A DNA stretch of 64,000 nucleotides from Trichobilharzia szidati (GCA_944472155.2 OX235273.1:6297204-6361203); one strand, 5' to 3'; shown: positions 53,641 through 63,954, counted from the first letter of the stretch. Translations and numbers: made by a program. The notes: generated from the sequence alone by a model not told the origin.

Positions 53641-53785
53641 GAATTGACAGGAGACAGAAACCAAACAAGTTCACTTTATATGGAAGCTTGCGTTGAAGAT
53701 TTGGTGTAGCAGGGAGGGAATAAAAGTACCGCAATTAAATCACCAACCAACTCAGAGGATACAACTAAATGAAAACCAAAAACAT
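53641..53785 (+). mobile_element. PLE-1 right arm
   Basis: AAGTTCACTTTATATGGAAG, then GCGTTGAAGATTTGGTGTAG and CAACTCAGAGGATACAAC match the right arms of the other PLE-1 units. Confidence 0.6.
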
Positions 53786-54212
53786 CGTATCTATTCAAGA
53801 AGTCATTCGACATTGATTTGAATTACATAGCTAGGTCTAAACTACTTGGCTGTCATCCTTGATATGCTAGGGACTGTTAACGACAGTAGCTCAAAATCAT
53901 TTCTGAATGATGCAGATACATTCACTATCTTTGACCTTCCACATAATAATCCAGAAAAAGCATTTCACAAATCACAAAGAACGTCTTATATCAATGAGAA
54001 GCACTTCATATCAAGTGGAATCCAAATTGTCTGAGCTGAATAGGAATGATAGACTAAAACAGAATCTGACCTGGTTACAACACCCCACCGCTCCCCCATG
54101 AAATGACAAAATCAATACGAATGTGATAAGCAATTTCATTATGTAAGCACACGCCGCTTTTATAATTTTATACACTTATCAAATCCAACAGGCATCTACA
54201 CCTGGTTGGTTT
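53786..54212. other. Unassigned intergenic sequence
   Basis: Two overlapping short frames (53846-54034 and 53907-54101) have no recognisable domain. Confidence 0.3.
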
Positions 54213-54220
54213 TGTTATCT

Positions 54221-54656
54221 TTAAACAAAGCAACAACTACAGATTTTGCAGAATAAAATGGTACCATATTTTAAGTTTGCCGAAGCCTTTTCCATCAAGC
54301 GCCTAAAACCTGATTTGTGCGTTCAGAAAGAAGCAGTTATCAGTCTTTCTTTGCCCTGGTAACTGGATATTTTTCATCCTAATGCGAGATACTAAAAAGT
54401 TTTCATTTTGTATGATTATTATTGCTCGGAATTGTGTTCAAGATTGCATATATATACATATATGTATATATTATTAGTGTATGTGTATATCGATCGATTG
54501 ATTTCTGTTTAAAATGAACTCTGTGTAAGTATGATAAATTGTTATTGTAGATACATTTAATAATGTTTTTGCCCTGTAAGCAGCTGAAGAGAAGGCGACG
54601 AAATAAAATATGGTACCATTTTATTCTGCAAAATCTGTAGTTGTTGCTTTGTTTAA
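54221..54656. repeat. Perfect 52-bp inverted repeat with 332-bp interior
   Basis: The arms 54221-54272 and 54605-54656 are exact reverse complements; each contains AACAACTACAGATTTTGCAG and AAAATGGTACC. The interior is AT-rich, with a TATATATACATATATGTATA run, and has no coding frame of note. It could be a compact foldback element or a PLE-type arm pair. Confidence 0.85.
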
Positions 54657-54955
54657 ATTCATTAAGGGGAACAAATGTATGAAATTTGTTATCTTTACCA
54701 ATTGGCCAATTTGACAACGAAAAATGACCCCATACTGAGGAAAGATGATTAAGTTGTTATATGTAAGCTGAGATTTTGTAAATTCTACCTTAATAACACT
54801 TTGATAAAGCTATTAGCAGCAGCATTAAGTAGCGAAACATCAGTGAAAACAGCAATATCGTTTTGTTTCTCGTTCATTCATTGGGAAATACAAAACCTTT
54901 ATTATTATGAATCCCACATAAGTTATTTATAAAAAAAACTCAGCACTGCATTGCA
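54657..54955. other. Unassigned, with a copy of the 23722 hairpin arm
   Basis: TTCATTCATTGGGAAATACA at 54872-54891 matches the right arm of the hairpin near Sox exon 3. Confidence 0.4.
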
Positions 54956-55440
54956 CTGCACGCATTAACACACAAACATACAATAGGGTGGGTGTGACAG
55001 AGTCAAAATTCTAGGTGCAGAGAGAGAATGATTACTGAATCCTGGTTCATCAAGTCTACACATCCAACATAACACATGCGATAGAAGTGACTCAAAGCAA
55101 ATACCACAGATATGGAAGATATCATTACCACCAGTCAGTCAAATCAGAGGAGGATAATAAATAATCTTAAAATTCTATTTCAATTCACATACATTACAAC
55201 ATTCTAACAAGTTACTTATTTATTTTACTATAAAAACATCTTATTTCCTATCTGAATGTACTTCATCTTACACTGATTTTATTCAAATGTCTAATCATCA
55301 ATTTTTATTCATGTATATAAATTTTGCTCGAAAAGTGGTCATTAGTAAATATTACTGTATAACACTGTGTAACTTTATCAGAATAAAATCTTATCCATAA
55401 TGGAGTTATACTCTACCACAGTGCCTAAAGTTTTAATCCT
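54956..55440 (+). mobile_element. PLE-2 3' end with terminal arm
   Basis: AATGATTACTGAATCCTGGT, then ATGCGATAGAAGTGACTCAA is the region next to the nuclease C-terminus. The arm TTTTGCTCGAAAAGTGGTCA then TTAGTAAATATTACTGTATA ends at CAGTGCCTAAAGTTTTAATC. Confidence 0.65.
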
Positions 55441-55696
55441 TATATCAATGACCTCCCAGATGTCTCCTGCGTACTTTTTGAAGAAAAAGGCTAGTTGTAA
55501 AAGAAATCAATTTTTTTTACTAAATAAATTCTATAATACTTAAAAATTAATAATCACATAAATAAATAAAATGTAGAATACTTGATAAAAGTTTATCTTA
55601 TATTGTAGTGTTATTTCTATACTCATTTACCATCGTTCAAAGCTTGTTTTGTTTTTTTCGCGCCATCATCTTTTGCAGTATCTTCATTTGATTCAT

Positions 55697-55993
55697 TTAA
55701 ACATCAATATCATGTTGAACAAGAAATTTTCTTAATAATTCTAAAACATCCTGTTTCACTGAAGTTGGTACAGTTTGTCGGGCTGATGGTGTTATCGCTT
55801 GGACAACTTCTTCTACAGTGATATTATCCACACCTTTTGTGCGTATATAATCTTTACAGGCTTGTTTAACTTTTTCATTCCAACCAGTTTCAATTAGTTT
55901 ATTTTCAACAAATTCACGTAATCTTTCACGTTCACCAGTTTTAACTAATAATTCAGAGATTTTATTTTTTATTTCATTACGTTTCTCTGTCAT
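55697..55993 (-). CDS. ENY2: ENY2 homologue (transcription and mRNA export factor)
   Basis: Complete 98-residue protein in one exon; human ENY2 is 101. ENY2 (yeast Sus1) is a shared small subunit of the SAGA histone H2B deubiquitinase module and of the TREX-2 mRNA export complex at the nuclear pore. Family landmarks: TGERERLREFVENKLIETGW (residues about 18-37; the TGERERL...L.E.GW signature), CKDYIRTKGVDNITVEEVVQ then ITPSARQTVP, and a C-terminal helix DVLELLRKFLVQHDI. The whole protein is the helical ENY2 fold. The start at 55993 gives the expected length. No introns, no frame damage and no poly(A) scar, so it looks functional rather than a retrocopy. It converges on the Sox gene. Confidence 0.93.
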   Translation of the reverse strand: MTEKRNEIKNKISELLVKTGERERLREFVENKLIETGWNEKVKQACKDYIRTKGVDNITVEEVVQAITPSARQTVPTSVKQDVLELLRKFLVQHDIDV

Positions 55994-56163
55994 TTTATTC
56001 TTCTTCTTACACTTCTGTTTATCTGTTTGTCTTTATGTTCAGTAGTCAATGTGAAAGTGGCAATAATTGGAATGTTTAATTTTTGACCTTGAACGAAAAG
56101 TATTGATTGAATAATTGATAAGTCTACTTAATACAGAAATTATTATTATTAGTAGTAGTAGTG

Positions 56164-56207
<44 letters not shown>

Positions 56208-56270
56208 TTTATGCGATATTTATTGATCATTATATATTTTATACATTAAAAGAATTACAATTATCATATT
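55994..56270 (-). promoter_or_regulatory. ENY2 upstream region with GTA microsatellite
   Basis: The sequence upstream of the ENY2 ATG has no splice acceptor near the start, so the 5' UTR probably begins here. A long (GTA)n run at 56150-56208 lies 160-215 bp upstream, and an RTE-1 copy begins at 56271. No TATA box can be assigned confidently. Confidence 0.4.
56150..56208. repeat. (GTA)n microsatellite
   Basis: About 19 nearly uninterrupted GTA units, likely length-polymorphic, within the presumed ENY2 promoter region. Confidence 0.85.
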
Positions 56271-57340
56271 ATTATTATTGTTGCCTTTAATTCCCAGAGA
56301 AACATAGGGCTTCTCTGCTAATGTTTTCATCTGGCTCCACGTCTGCTCACATGCTTTCACCTCCTTTTCACATCAGCCTCCTCCTCCATGTCACCCTCGC
56401 ACTCACAACGAACTTGCCACTTCCCATTCGGGTTCCACTCGAGCGATGGCCTGGCGTGTGAGGGATGTCACTCACTTGATGACAGTTTGTTTTCTCAGAG
56501 TATGCCCAGCCAATCCACCTAACTCCATTTCTTCATGCATGCATATTTGTTGCACAGTTGGTTCCTGCTGAGTTGGTTGGTTCGTTCGTTCATTGCCAGA
56601 GATCTCCGTTGCTGATCTTTTCTGACCGGCCATCTGAACTTGAGCGAAGTATTGAGTGAAGACAGCTGTTGATGAAAGTCTGTAGTTTGTTCGAAGTGGC
56701 CTTCGTCACGCAGCGCCAAGTCTCCGATCCCTATATTTGCACTGTCTTCACATTGGAGTTGAAAATCCGCATCTTATTATTCATGCTGGGTGCTGTTGAT
56801 CTCCTCCACACAGACGTTAGAGTAGTGAAAGCTTGCCTTGCTTTTTCAATTGTCACTTTGACATCTTCATCAGTTCTGCCTGCCTGTAGTTGAAACGATG
56901 CTTCCCAGTTAGGCTGGTGAAGCAGGTTGCGTATTTCAGATTTCTCCCATCCATGCTGGCTGATTGTTGTCTGTTGCTGTTGGCCAGGAATCCTCACCAG
57001 CTCTGTTTTCTCTATGTTCACCTGAAGGCCTTCCTGTCTCCCCTTCATGCTTCTTCAGCCAACTTGTTGCTTTTCACTTGCATATCGTCCAGTTTGTGAG
57101 AAATCAGACATATATCATCGGCGAAGTCTAGATCCTCCAAGTATTTTGTGTGAGTCCATTTTATGCCTATTTCCTTGTTGTCCGCCGCTGTCTGTTGCAT
57201 TATCCAGTCTACTGTAATCAGGAAAATCACTGGAGATAGTAAGCAACCAGTCAGCCAGCCTTGTCTTACTCCCGTCTTCACTTCTTCCAAAGATTCCGTG
57301 AGTCGTACATTCATGAATTTATCACAGTAAGGCAGGAAAA
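56271..57340 (-). mobile_element. RTE-1 LINE, about 1.1 kb 3' segment
   Basis: The tail complement TTATTATTATTGTTGCCTTT is at 56262-56285. On the - strand: VRQGWLTGCLLSPVIFLITV then DWIMQQTAADNKEIGIKW (motif B), LEDLDFADDICLISHKLDDM (motif C DD intact, 57045-57362). LQVNIEKTELVRIPGQQQQ and a post-RT region with breaks follow. RT residues look good, but the 5' part of the element is missing. Confidence 0.85.
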
Positions 57341-57892
57341 TCCCAGAATTATTTCCGGTCAAATGTCAAAATATAACAGATAGTAAAATGAGATAGTATA
57401 ATACAAATAAAGATTAAATTTCTTGAATTTTTGGTCCTTAATATATCACGTATGCCCAAATGTTTTGATCGAACTTCCTTGTAGAAGTTTGATTGATTGC
57501 TGCGAGGGAATCTTAATCTGGGATTTCTCAAAAGGAGTAGAATGCCTTGGGTTCATAAGATGTTCTATTTCTGAACTGTATGTATACTTATGTTCTAAAT
57601 CAAAATCAACCAAAATAAGATTAAATAAGCAAGTTCAGTGGCGTAATCTAACTGACGCGGTGCAGTAGTGCTTAATTAAAATTAAAGTTGAACAAAATTC
57701 AAGTTAACAACAATGGTAGAGATTTAATAAGGGGTAGGGGAAGAAAAAAATATTATAGAATTATCAGGAATTATATTATCCAATTAAGAAAAAGACGAAA
57801 CAAAAATTACGTATTTGGTGTAAAGATAGGTCAGGTTCACTGTAGATTTAATGATAGTACAAACTTCTTCTTTTGTATGCAGAGTTCAGGTT
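57341..57892 (-). mobile_element. Probable PLE-3 non-coding region
   Basis: AGAATTATTTCCGGT at 57350 matches 18512, and a PLE-3 nuclease remnant follows. Otherwise AT-rich and unassigned. Confidence 0.35.
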
Positions 57893-58124
57893 TTAATATG
57901 TGAATTGCAATGCTTCTGCGGTTTGTACAAGTTTGATTCGTACTCTTTTAGTATGATTTTCATGTATTCTGTAGATGACTTTGAAGTTACTTTTAAGGTT
58001 ATCTTGATGTCGTGATTCAATCAGGTTTTCCAGAATAGAGCTGTTGGTGGGGGGATCATTTTTCTTCTTAATGAAACCATGACTGTGGGTAAGTGTTCGT
58101 TGATACGTGAATAGAAGAAAGTGA
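57893..58124 (-). pseudogene. PLE-3 GIY-YIG C-terminal remnant
   Basis: The - strand reads SSILENLIESRHQDNLKSNF then KVIYRIHENHTKRVRIKLVQ and TAEAL, homologous to the C-terminus of the copy at 62747-63106. Confidence 0.65.
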
Positions 58125-58195
58125 AGATGTGTTGTTGAAGCTCTATGTTCCACTCGGAACCCAAGGGAATAATAATGATAATAATAATAATTTGG
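58125..58195 (+). repeat. RTE-1/SINE-A type 3' tail
   Basis: GAAGCTCTATGTTCCACTCG then GAACCCAAGGGAATAATAAT. Too short to tell LINE from SINE. Confidence 0.6.
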
Positions 58196-58687
58196 CGACA
58201 TTCAGTATTTACGGGCTCATGGTACTGAATAGATATATGGTTGACTGCTTACAATCATTCATGCAAAATGTAGATGAATCCTGGTGTAAGATGTGTTTTA
58301 TTACTTATTCTCGATTTGTATGCATATCGCCCATTAAAGGTGTAACACTGCCAGTTTTCATACATAATCACAAAAGTGAATTTGTACAGAAATTTAGAAG
58401 TTTGTAACATACTACTGACTAAAATAAAGTAGTGTGATCACATGATTATAATTAAATGCCCATATACAAACCCTATTGACATAAAGAAACAAAACACAAA
58501 ATAATTGAGCAAAGAATATCCTTTTCGAGAAATTCCTCTTCTGGCTGCACAATTATAAATACATATGTTTATATACATAGAGTATTCTAGATTAGTAGTC
58601 AATAAAAATATTAGTGTGTCTTTTAAGTAATATCGATTTGTGAAGTAAGATCACAATGGAATTACAGTTCATTGAAGATGCTTAAAT

Positions 58688-58725
<38 letters not shown>

Positions 58726-58849
58726 TAATAATAATAATAGGATGATAACAAATAGAATATCAACTATAATAAGGAAGATTCCACAAAAATTCAGGTTTAT
58801 TCAAACCTAGATGACCAAGGTGAGGATGTTGTCTGAACTAACTTCTGTC
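58196..58849. other. Unassigned, with (AAT)n microsatellite
   Basis: An open frame continues to 58407 (TFSIYGLMVLNRYMVDCLQS then FMQNVDESWCKMCF) without a recognisable domain. (AAT)n occupies 58687-58740. Confidence 0.35.
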
Positions 58850-59170
58850 GGATGCACAAATTAGGCTTCTTTAAATGGACCCCAACAGCTGGCCTCATCA
58901 ATATTTAGTAATCGAACTCTTAAGGCGAAGTTAAGATTTGTTGGTATGCGGTAAATGACGCTGAAAGCATGGTTAACATCAGTCTTGTGTTCTGTATCCA
59001 CAAGAAGAGACAGAACAGCACTGCGAATAAATTTTTTTTGTCCCTTACTTTACCACGCAGCGTAATATTCGGAAATCCGATGAGAAACATGCCTAACTGT
59101 ACTGCCTATGCGATCAACTGGCTCCACAGGAGCAGTTAAATCGGTAGATAAACACTGAAGAGGCGAAATT
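58850..59170 (-). mobile_element. PLE-3 GIY-YIG remnant
   Basis: The - strand reads FAVLSLLVDTEHKTDVNHAF then SVIYRIPTNLNFALRVRLLN, the nuclease C-terminal part. Broken. Confidence 0.65.
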
Positions 59171-59261
59171 AGGCAGTTTTTCTTTCAATATCGAACGCAA
59201 AAGGGGAGTGGTTTTGAAGACACAGGAGTGTCTGAATGAATATTTACGCTATAAAGAAATA

Positions 59262-59735
59262 AGTTAGAGAACCACTTGGAATAGTGGGGCTACTGTATGG
59301 TCACTTCGTCCTCGTTTGGGACTCTTCATCAGCATGTACTCGCCGGAGTCCAACCCAGGATCTTCCGCTTATGAGGCGATCTTGTAGACCATTAAGCCAC
59401 GCAGACCCGACGAATCAATCCATGAATTTCGACTTCTGCACATTTGTGACACTGGCTGGCGGTTACAATATATATAAATATCAAGAATTAGCAGAAGTTA
59501 GAATTTATGGCTTATTTGGTCAGATCCCGGTGGCCTAATGGTATACGAGCTGTACTGATAAAAGGAACATCCTGGGTCAAACCCTGGTGATAGATCCACA
59601 CTGTGAAGAGGCCCAAACTAGTGGGACGAAACAGCTGTCCAGTACTCCTAGTTGGTTTTCCAATGGTCCTCTAACCGATGTCAGCTGGCGATCAATCCTG
59701 TAACCAATCAAATCTCAGAAAACCAACACTTGATA
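59262..59735. repeat. SINE-B head-to-head pair
   Basis: The - strand unit 59262-59470 has core reversed ATGAAGAGTCCCAAACGAGG then ACGAAG. The + strand unit 59480-59735 has box A GGTGGCCTAATGGTATACGA and core TGTGAAGAGGCCCAAACTAG then GGGACGAAACAG. They meet in the leader region. Confidence 0.7.
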
Positions 59736-59759
59736 AAGAAATAAAGCAAAAGCGTTTAT

Positions 59760-60130
59760 AGTAATTGGTGCTTTTTGTTGCTCGTTGGTTGGTTATCTTC
59801 ATCACTTCCATCTTCTCTATATTCATTTGAAGTCCTATCTTCCACTGCATGCTTCTTCTGTCAATTTGTTCATTTTCGCCTGCAAGTCTTCGAGTTTGTG
59901 TGACATTAAACATGTATCAACTGCGAAATGCAGATTTTCTAGAGTCCTCTTATCAGTGGTCCAACTTATTCCTATCTTCGCACTACCCACAGTCGGATGC
60001 ATAATCCAGCCCCCCGCATTTATGAATATCATCTGTGATTGTAGTGGGCAGTCTTGCCTTTCTCCTACATACACTTTAGAGGCTTAGCTGACTGAGTTTT
60101 CCACTATGGATAACTTGATATGTGATACTG
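59760..60130 (-). mobile_element. RTE-1 variant RT fragment
   Basis: The - strand reads QMIFINAGGWIMHPTVGSAK then IGISWTTDKRTLENLHFAVD, where motif C DD is VD. LMSHKLEDLQAKMNKLTEEA and LQMNIEKMEVMKITNQ follow. Inactive. Confidence 0.7.
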
Positions 60131-60198
60131 TGGTGAGTGCTACTTATAAGCAGATATAAATAGTATATCAGTAAACGAGTTTAGAAAAGTAACAAAAA

Positions 60199-60690
60199 TA
60201 TGTTTCGGACACTGGAAAAAACAATCGAAGAAGAGAACTGTATAAGGAGCGTTAGGAACACAGTGCAGAACTCAACGAGCTATCAAATTTGGTGATATTT
60301 GACCTATTCCTAAAAGATGTGCAAATAAAGAATCAGAGATATGGTACACCAAATTTATGTAAGTCTCTATAACATTATGCCCTATAATATTTTGCTTGAG
60401 GTAAACAAGAACACAAATGAGCGTCAGTCCTCGCAGAGGACTAAGTAGCCCTTCTTTACTAGTTTGTCCTCAGAAATTTAGTGGTAGTAATAATGTGTCA
60501 CCTTTTCTGGTATTGAGGAAACGTCGTCAGTTACATGATGATGAAAGGCCAATAAATGTATATCAACCTAGAAGTCGGCTAGAGAATGGCTGTTACAGAA
60601 TGTTGATGAGGTATTGGAAAAACCTGTCATAAATGGTAACGATGACTATCCTCATTTAGACCAGCAGTAACAATAATCAGTTAGAGAACC
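60199..60690 (+). pseudogene. Unrecognised, apparently broken coding region
   Basis: Frame-switching but protein-like sequence. It starts MFRTLEKTIEEENCIRSVRN (60201 on), moves to PIPKRCANKESEIWYTKF in the next register, then reads SSPSLLVCPQKFSGSNNVSP and FLVLRKRRQLHDDERPINVY then QPRSR (60417-60580). A further shift gives REWLLQNVDEVLEKPVINGN then DDYPHLDQQ-stop. A GTAAGT donor-like site (60355) and an AACAAG end could mark a 51-bp micro-intron. It matches no transposon family in the window. I cannot name it; it could be a decayed host gene, a retrocopy, or exons with unrecognised introns. Confidence 0.4.
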
Positions 60691-60935
60691 ACTGGAAAAC
60701 CTGAGGGTATGGACAGCTGTTTCGTCCCAGTTTTCGACTCTTTGTCAGTACGCACCCACCGGGGTTCGGAACCAGGACCTTCTCGCTACAAGGCAAGTAT
60801 TTAGATCACTAGAACCCGACCCAATGGCCCATGAATTCTAACTTCTGCCAATTCACGACATAGCGCAACCATTTCCCAATGTCTTTCCCTCCGTCCAATC
60901 AAACAAAATCACTACAAAACCAATACTTGAAAATA
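60691..60935 (-). repeat. SINE-B
   Basis: Core reversed ACAAAGAGTCGAAAACTGGG then ACGAAACAGCTG. The box B region is damaged (GGTTCCGAACCCC reversed). The leader is present to 60930. Confidence 0.65.
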
Positions 60936-61438
60936 AGAAAAATCATCCAAAAAGGTGCAAGTAAATTTCAGTTTACTGGGAACATCGTGAAAAACTACTG
61001 AAAGTCTTTACAGCGTTTCAGAGACTGGATGCCATGCCAAGAAATTCAATAGACCGAAAGGTATGACTAATTCCGTCTTCAGGAAAACACCGTTATGAAA
61101 TGGTCTGTAAAGATATGCGATAACATGAAAATAACTTTACTAAATACAGGCGTGACATTCAGAGGTCCGCTCAACTCAGGCATGTAGGCATTCAGGTGGT
61201 GATTTCGAGTCATTTCAACCTCAAATCTTCTATAGTCACTACAAGTGTTCTAGACTCTGTTCACAGAAGAAAACCTTGGGATTATGGATGGCTTGACTAT
61301 ATCCAATTCCAGAATATCTTTAAACTCAACCTTTACAGCCTGGAGTTCTTAAGGAGATGAACGCCGTGTTTTAGTGAAGACAGGAAAGCCAATTGTTGAT
61401 GTATGATATGAAACATTAAATGTCGCACAAGGTATACG
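60936..61438. other. Unassigned
   Basis: No family recognised on either strand. Confidence 0.3.
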
Positions 61439-61605
61439 TCACTCTGGAGTGAAGACATCCGGGTAAAAGGGGGAGGTACAATGAGTGAGGCTGGCAAACC
61501 CACTCCCGGCTAAATCAATAACAAAACCACCAATGAAACTTCATACCTCAAGTTTGAAACCCCTTATTCTATTTGGAATGCAAAGGAGTGAAAAAAGTAG
61601 AAAGG
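61439..61605 (+). repeat. SINE-A, headless and diverged
   Basis: GAGTGAGGCTGGCAAACCCA is the body. The tail is AAGTTTGAAACCCCTTATTC then TATTTGGAATGCAAAGGAGT. Confidence 0.55.
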
Positions 61606-61624
61606 TGTATTTGCAAATATAATA

Positions 61625-61785
61625 AGAACTTTACGCATCATCATCGAACAGAGCATAGAATGGAAGTGAAATCTCTAGCTCAATATCATTGACTTTGTAA
61701 AGGCCTTCGACAGCGTTGACAGCTGAGTAATTTGGAAATTACTTCAATACTATACAGTGCCCCAAAACGTTATCAAGCTAATTTT
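61625..61785 (+). mobile_element. RTE-1 RT motif A fragment
   Basis: IIDFVKAFDSVDS then VIWKLLQYYTVPQNVIKL, broken by a stop; compare 5700-5862. Confidence 0.65.
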
Positions 61786-61935
61786 AGTGCCAGCTGCCAA
61801 TGTCATTGGAGAGTCTTTTTTCTCATATCCAGCTTGGTGGACACTACATCTGGTCACAAATGCCAACTAGAACTCCTTGATTTTCAGTGCTTCTCTAAAT
61901 GAAGTCATCAAGTGACCAATCTTGCAATCACCTGA
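61786..61935 (-). repeat. SINE-B leader fragment
   Basis: ACTACATCTGGTCACAAATG then CCAACTAGAACTCC is the leader. The 3' end (CAGTGCTTCTCTAAATGAAG) follows without head or core. Confidence 0.5.
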
Positions 61936-62266
61936 ATCCTTGAAAACCGATCACCTACGCTGAGAAGAAGATGAGTTATACAAAATTAAAGATAATTTTG
62001 GTTTCAAAAGGATTTTTATCAAGGAGAAACCTCCTAAAGTATGTGGAAACTTTTCAGTGAAATTACTGGTGATGGTAAGCAGAGTAGATATTCTCAACGT
62101 GCTCATACTCATTTGCCTACATACTACTGACAGTTGGATGGAATAGCTATGGGTTCACCATTAGACCCAATTCTTCCTCGGAAAACTTGAAAACGGGATA
62201 CTGAAAGACATCATCAAGCAGTTTGATATATATTACCGTTACGTCGATGATGTAAACATAGACGAA

Positions 62267-62677
62267 TTGTTGATGAAATTCAACAACATCCACCTTTCGC
62301 TTACCTTTACTTGTGAAGACGAGCAGGGGAATAAACTACATTTTCTGGATGTCTTGTTAAGCAGGCGAGAAGATGGGTCACTTGGGAGAAGCGTGTATAG
62401 AAAAAGCACTTTCACAGGCCAGTACACACACTTCCTTAGTTACGTGCCCATTAAATATAAAAGGAATGTTGTAAAATGTCTTGCGAGCAGAGCAAGAAAG
62501 ATATGTACGGATGACCTCTTACAAAGAGAATTTGAATATATTCACGATTCCTTGACGGAGATGGGCTATCCGAGTAGATTCATAAAGAAACAAATGAAAA
62601 CATCGGAGAAAAAACCGGAGACTCTGACTGCACGTAAGAAACTTCTATATATTAAGTTACAATTTAATAGTGACTGA
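62267..62677 (+). CDS. PLE-3 RT C-terminal part
   Basis: 136 residues: LTFTCEDEQGNKLHFLDVLL, then SRREDGSLGRSVYRKSTFTG and QYTHFLSYVPIKYKRNVVKC. These are the Penelope RT thumb (xxLxFLDxxxxR and Y-R-K-x-T-x-T-x-x-Y-x-x-x-x-S-x-x-P). The ATG is internal, since the frame continues the RT palm upstream. Confidence 0.8.
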   Translation: MLMKFNNIHLSLTFTCEDEQGNKLHFLDVLLSRREDGSLGRSVYRKSTFTGQYTHFLSYVPIKYKRNVVKCLASRARKICTDDLLQREFEYIHDSLTEMGYPSRFIKKQMKTSEKKPETLTARKKLLYIKLQFNSD

Positions 62678-62746
62678 TCAAGTGAGATTCTATTCCAAAG
62701 ACTTTCAAGGAGTATACGAAGAACATTTTATGCAGCGCATCTATGT

Positions 62747-63106
62747 TTGTCATTCTCTAGTCGACGAATGATTGGGACGCAAACGAAGGATAAGCTAGAT
62801 AGTTTTGCCATATCCATGCGCATTTATCAATTCAACTGCACCTGCGGTGACAGTTATGTTGGGCACACTACTACTAGACAGCTTAACCAACGTGTTACTA
62901 CTGAACATCTCACATCGTGGTTTGGCAAAGGTCAGACAAAAACAATCCGTAGCTCCATTTTGTCACAATTAATTGATACTGGTCATGTAATGGAGAAAAC
63001 GAGAGCTTTCGGTGTAATTCATCGTATCCCACCGAATCTTTTCAATAGACTGCGTATTCGTTTATTGCACACAGCTGAGACTGGCGGTAGGCATTCGAAC
63101 TATTAA
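62747..63106 (+). CDS. PLE-3 GIY-YIG endonuclease domain
   Basis: 119 residues. YQFNCTCGDSYVGHTTTRQL then NQRVTTEHL gives the C-x-C and Y-V-G variant of YIG with the R-x-x-x-EH position. SSILSQLIDTGHV and AFGVIHRIPPN close the domain. The frame is intact, and the C-terminus ends in LRIRLLHTAETGG. Confidence 0.8.
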   Translation: MSFSSRRMIGTQTKDKLDSFAISMRIYQFNCTCGDSYVGHTTTRQLNQRVTTEHLTSWFGKGQTKTIRSSILSQLIDTGHVMEKTRAFGVIHRIPPNLFNRLRIRLLHTAETGGRHSNY

Positions 63107-63110
63107 ACCT

Positions 63111-63595
63111 AAACTATGCATTCAAAAGAAGTTCGTACAGCCATTATCCCCCCCCCTCTTGGCCTATTAAGACATAACCAACTGATGACTTCTACACCAC
63201 CCCTTGTTTATATTTTCAACCCCCCTTAATCTTATCACATCTTCATTAAAAACGTGTTTCATTTCCTTCCCTTACAATCTCACATTGCTCAATCGGTTCA
63301 TTTGTTTTTCTTAGCCTTTATCGACTACTACGTCTACCTGAACATTCGTTTGTTTAATCATGCTGTTTTTCCATTATTCTTGACATCACAGATCGCCTCA
63401 CTTTTTCATCCTTATTATTGATAGAACCATTATTATTAACTGCACGATTTATATCCACCATCGTATTATCCTATACACAAAACACCATGATTGGTTTACA
63501 TATTTTAATATTTACTTGTAAATTTATTTATATTAGAGTTAAGCCTGATGAGATCTAATTGAAAACAACAATATTGTTCGCTTAAATGTGTTGTT
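63111..63595 (+). other. Probable PLE-3 3' flank
   Basis: C/T-rich then AT-rich sequence following the nuclease stop. No gene seen. Confidence 0.4.
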
Positions 63596-63954
63596 CTGCT
63601 ATTACCATTCCCAAAGTTACAAATCATAAGCATAGAAACGTTTGTAGTTTTACTACTCTTGATGTTCTCAAATCCCTAAAACCTACCCAGAACCTTGATC
63701 CCAGTGATGTCTACTAGCTCTTGCCTTCAAAAGATGTGAGGGTATTTTATGTTATCCTCTTACGAATATTTTGAATGTGCTTCCATTTCAAGTAATCTTG
63801 TACCCATCGCATGGACAGACAACAAAATTATCCCGGTACCCAAATCATGTTTTGGGATAAATGTTAAATTTAGGCCCATTGCAGTTACCTCTCCAATTGT
63901 GAAATAAATGGAAAAATTACTATTACTCAGCCTTGAACCTCTCTTGAAAAGTTT
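63596..63954 (+). mobile_element. CR1/Jockey-like LINE, RT N-terminal region
   Basis: Across frameshifts it reads PSxW..AxIIPVPKSC then GINVKFRPIAVTSPIVK and MEKLLLLSLEPLL, the region just before motif A in CR1/Jockey-type RTs. Confidence 0.6.

Larger units (their letters stand above)
61985..63110 (+). mobile_element. PLE-3 Penelope-like element, 3' half
   Basis: RT remnants (VDGIAMGSPLDPILP, motif B region, about 62130-62175; YYRYVDDVNIDELLMKF, motif C, about 62230-62285, frame-broken) lead into an intact RT tail, then a linker and an intact GIY-YIG frame. Order and spacing are those of a single PLE. Confidence 0.8.

Noticed and set aside
55697..55993. ENY2 as a processed pseudogene because it lacks introns
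   Set aside because: The frame is intact with all family residues, and there is no poly(A) tract or target-site duplication; a functional single-exon gene is the simpler reading.
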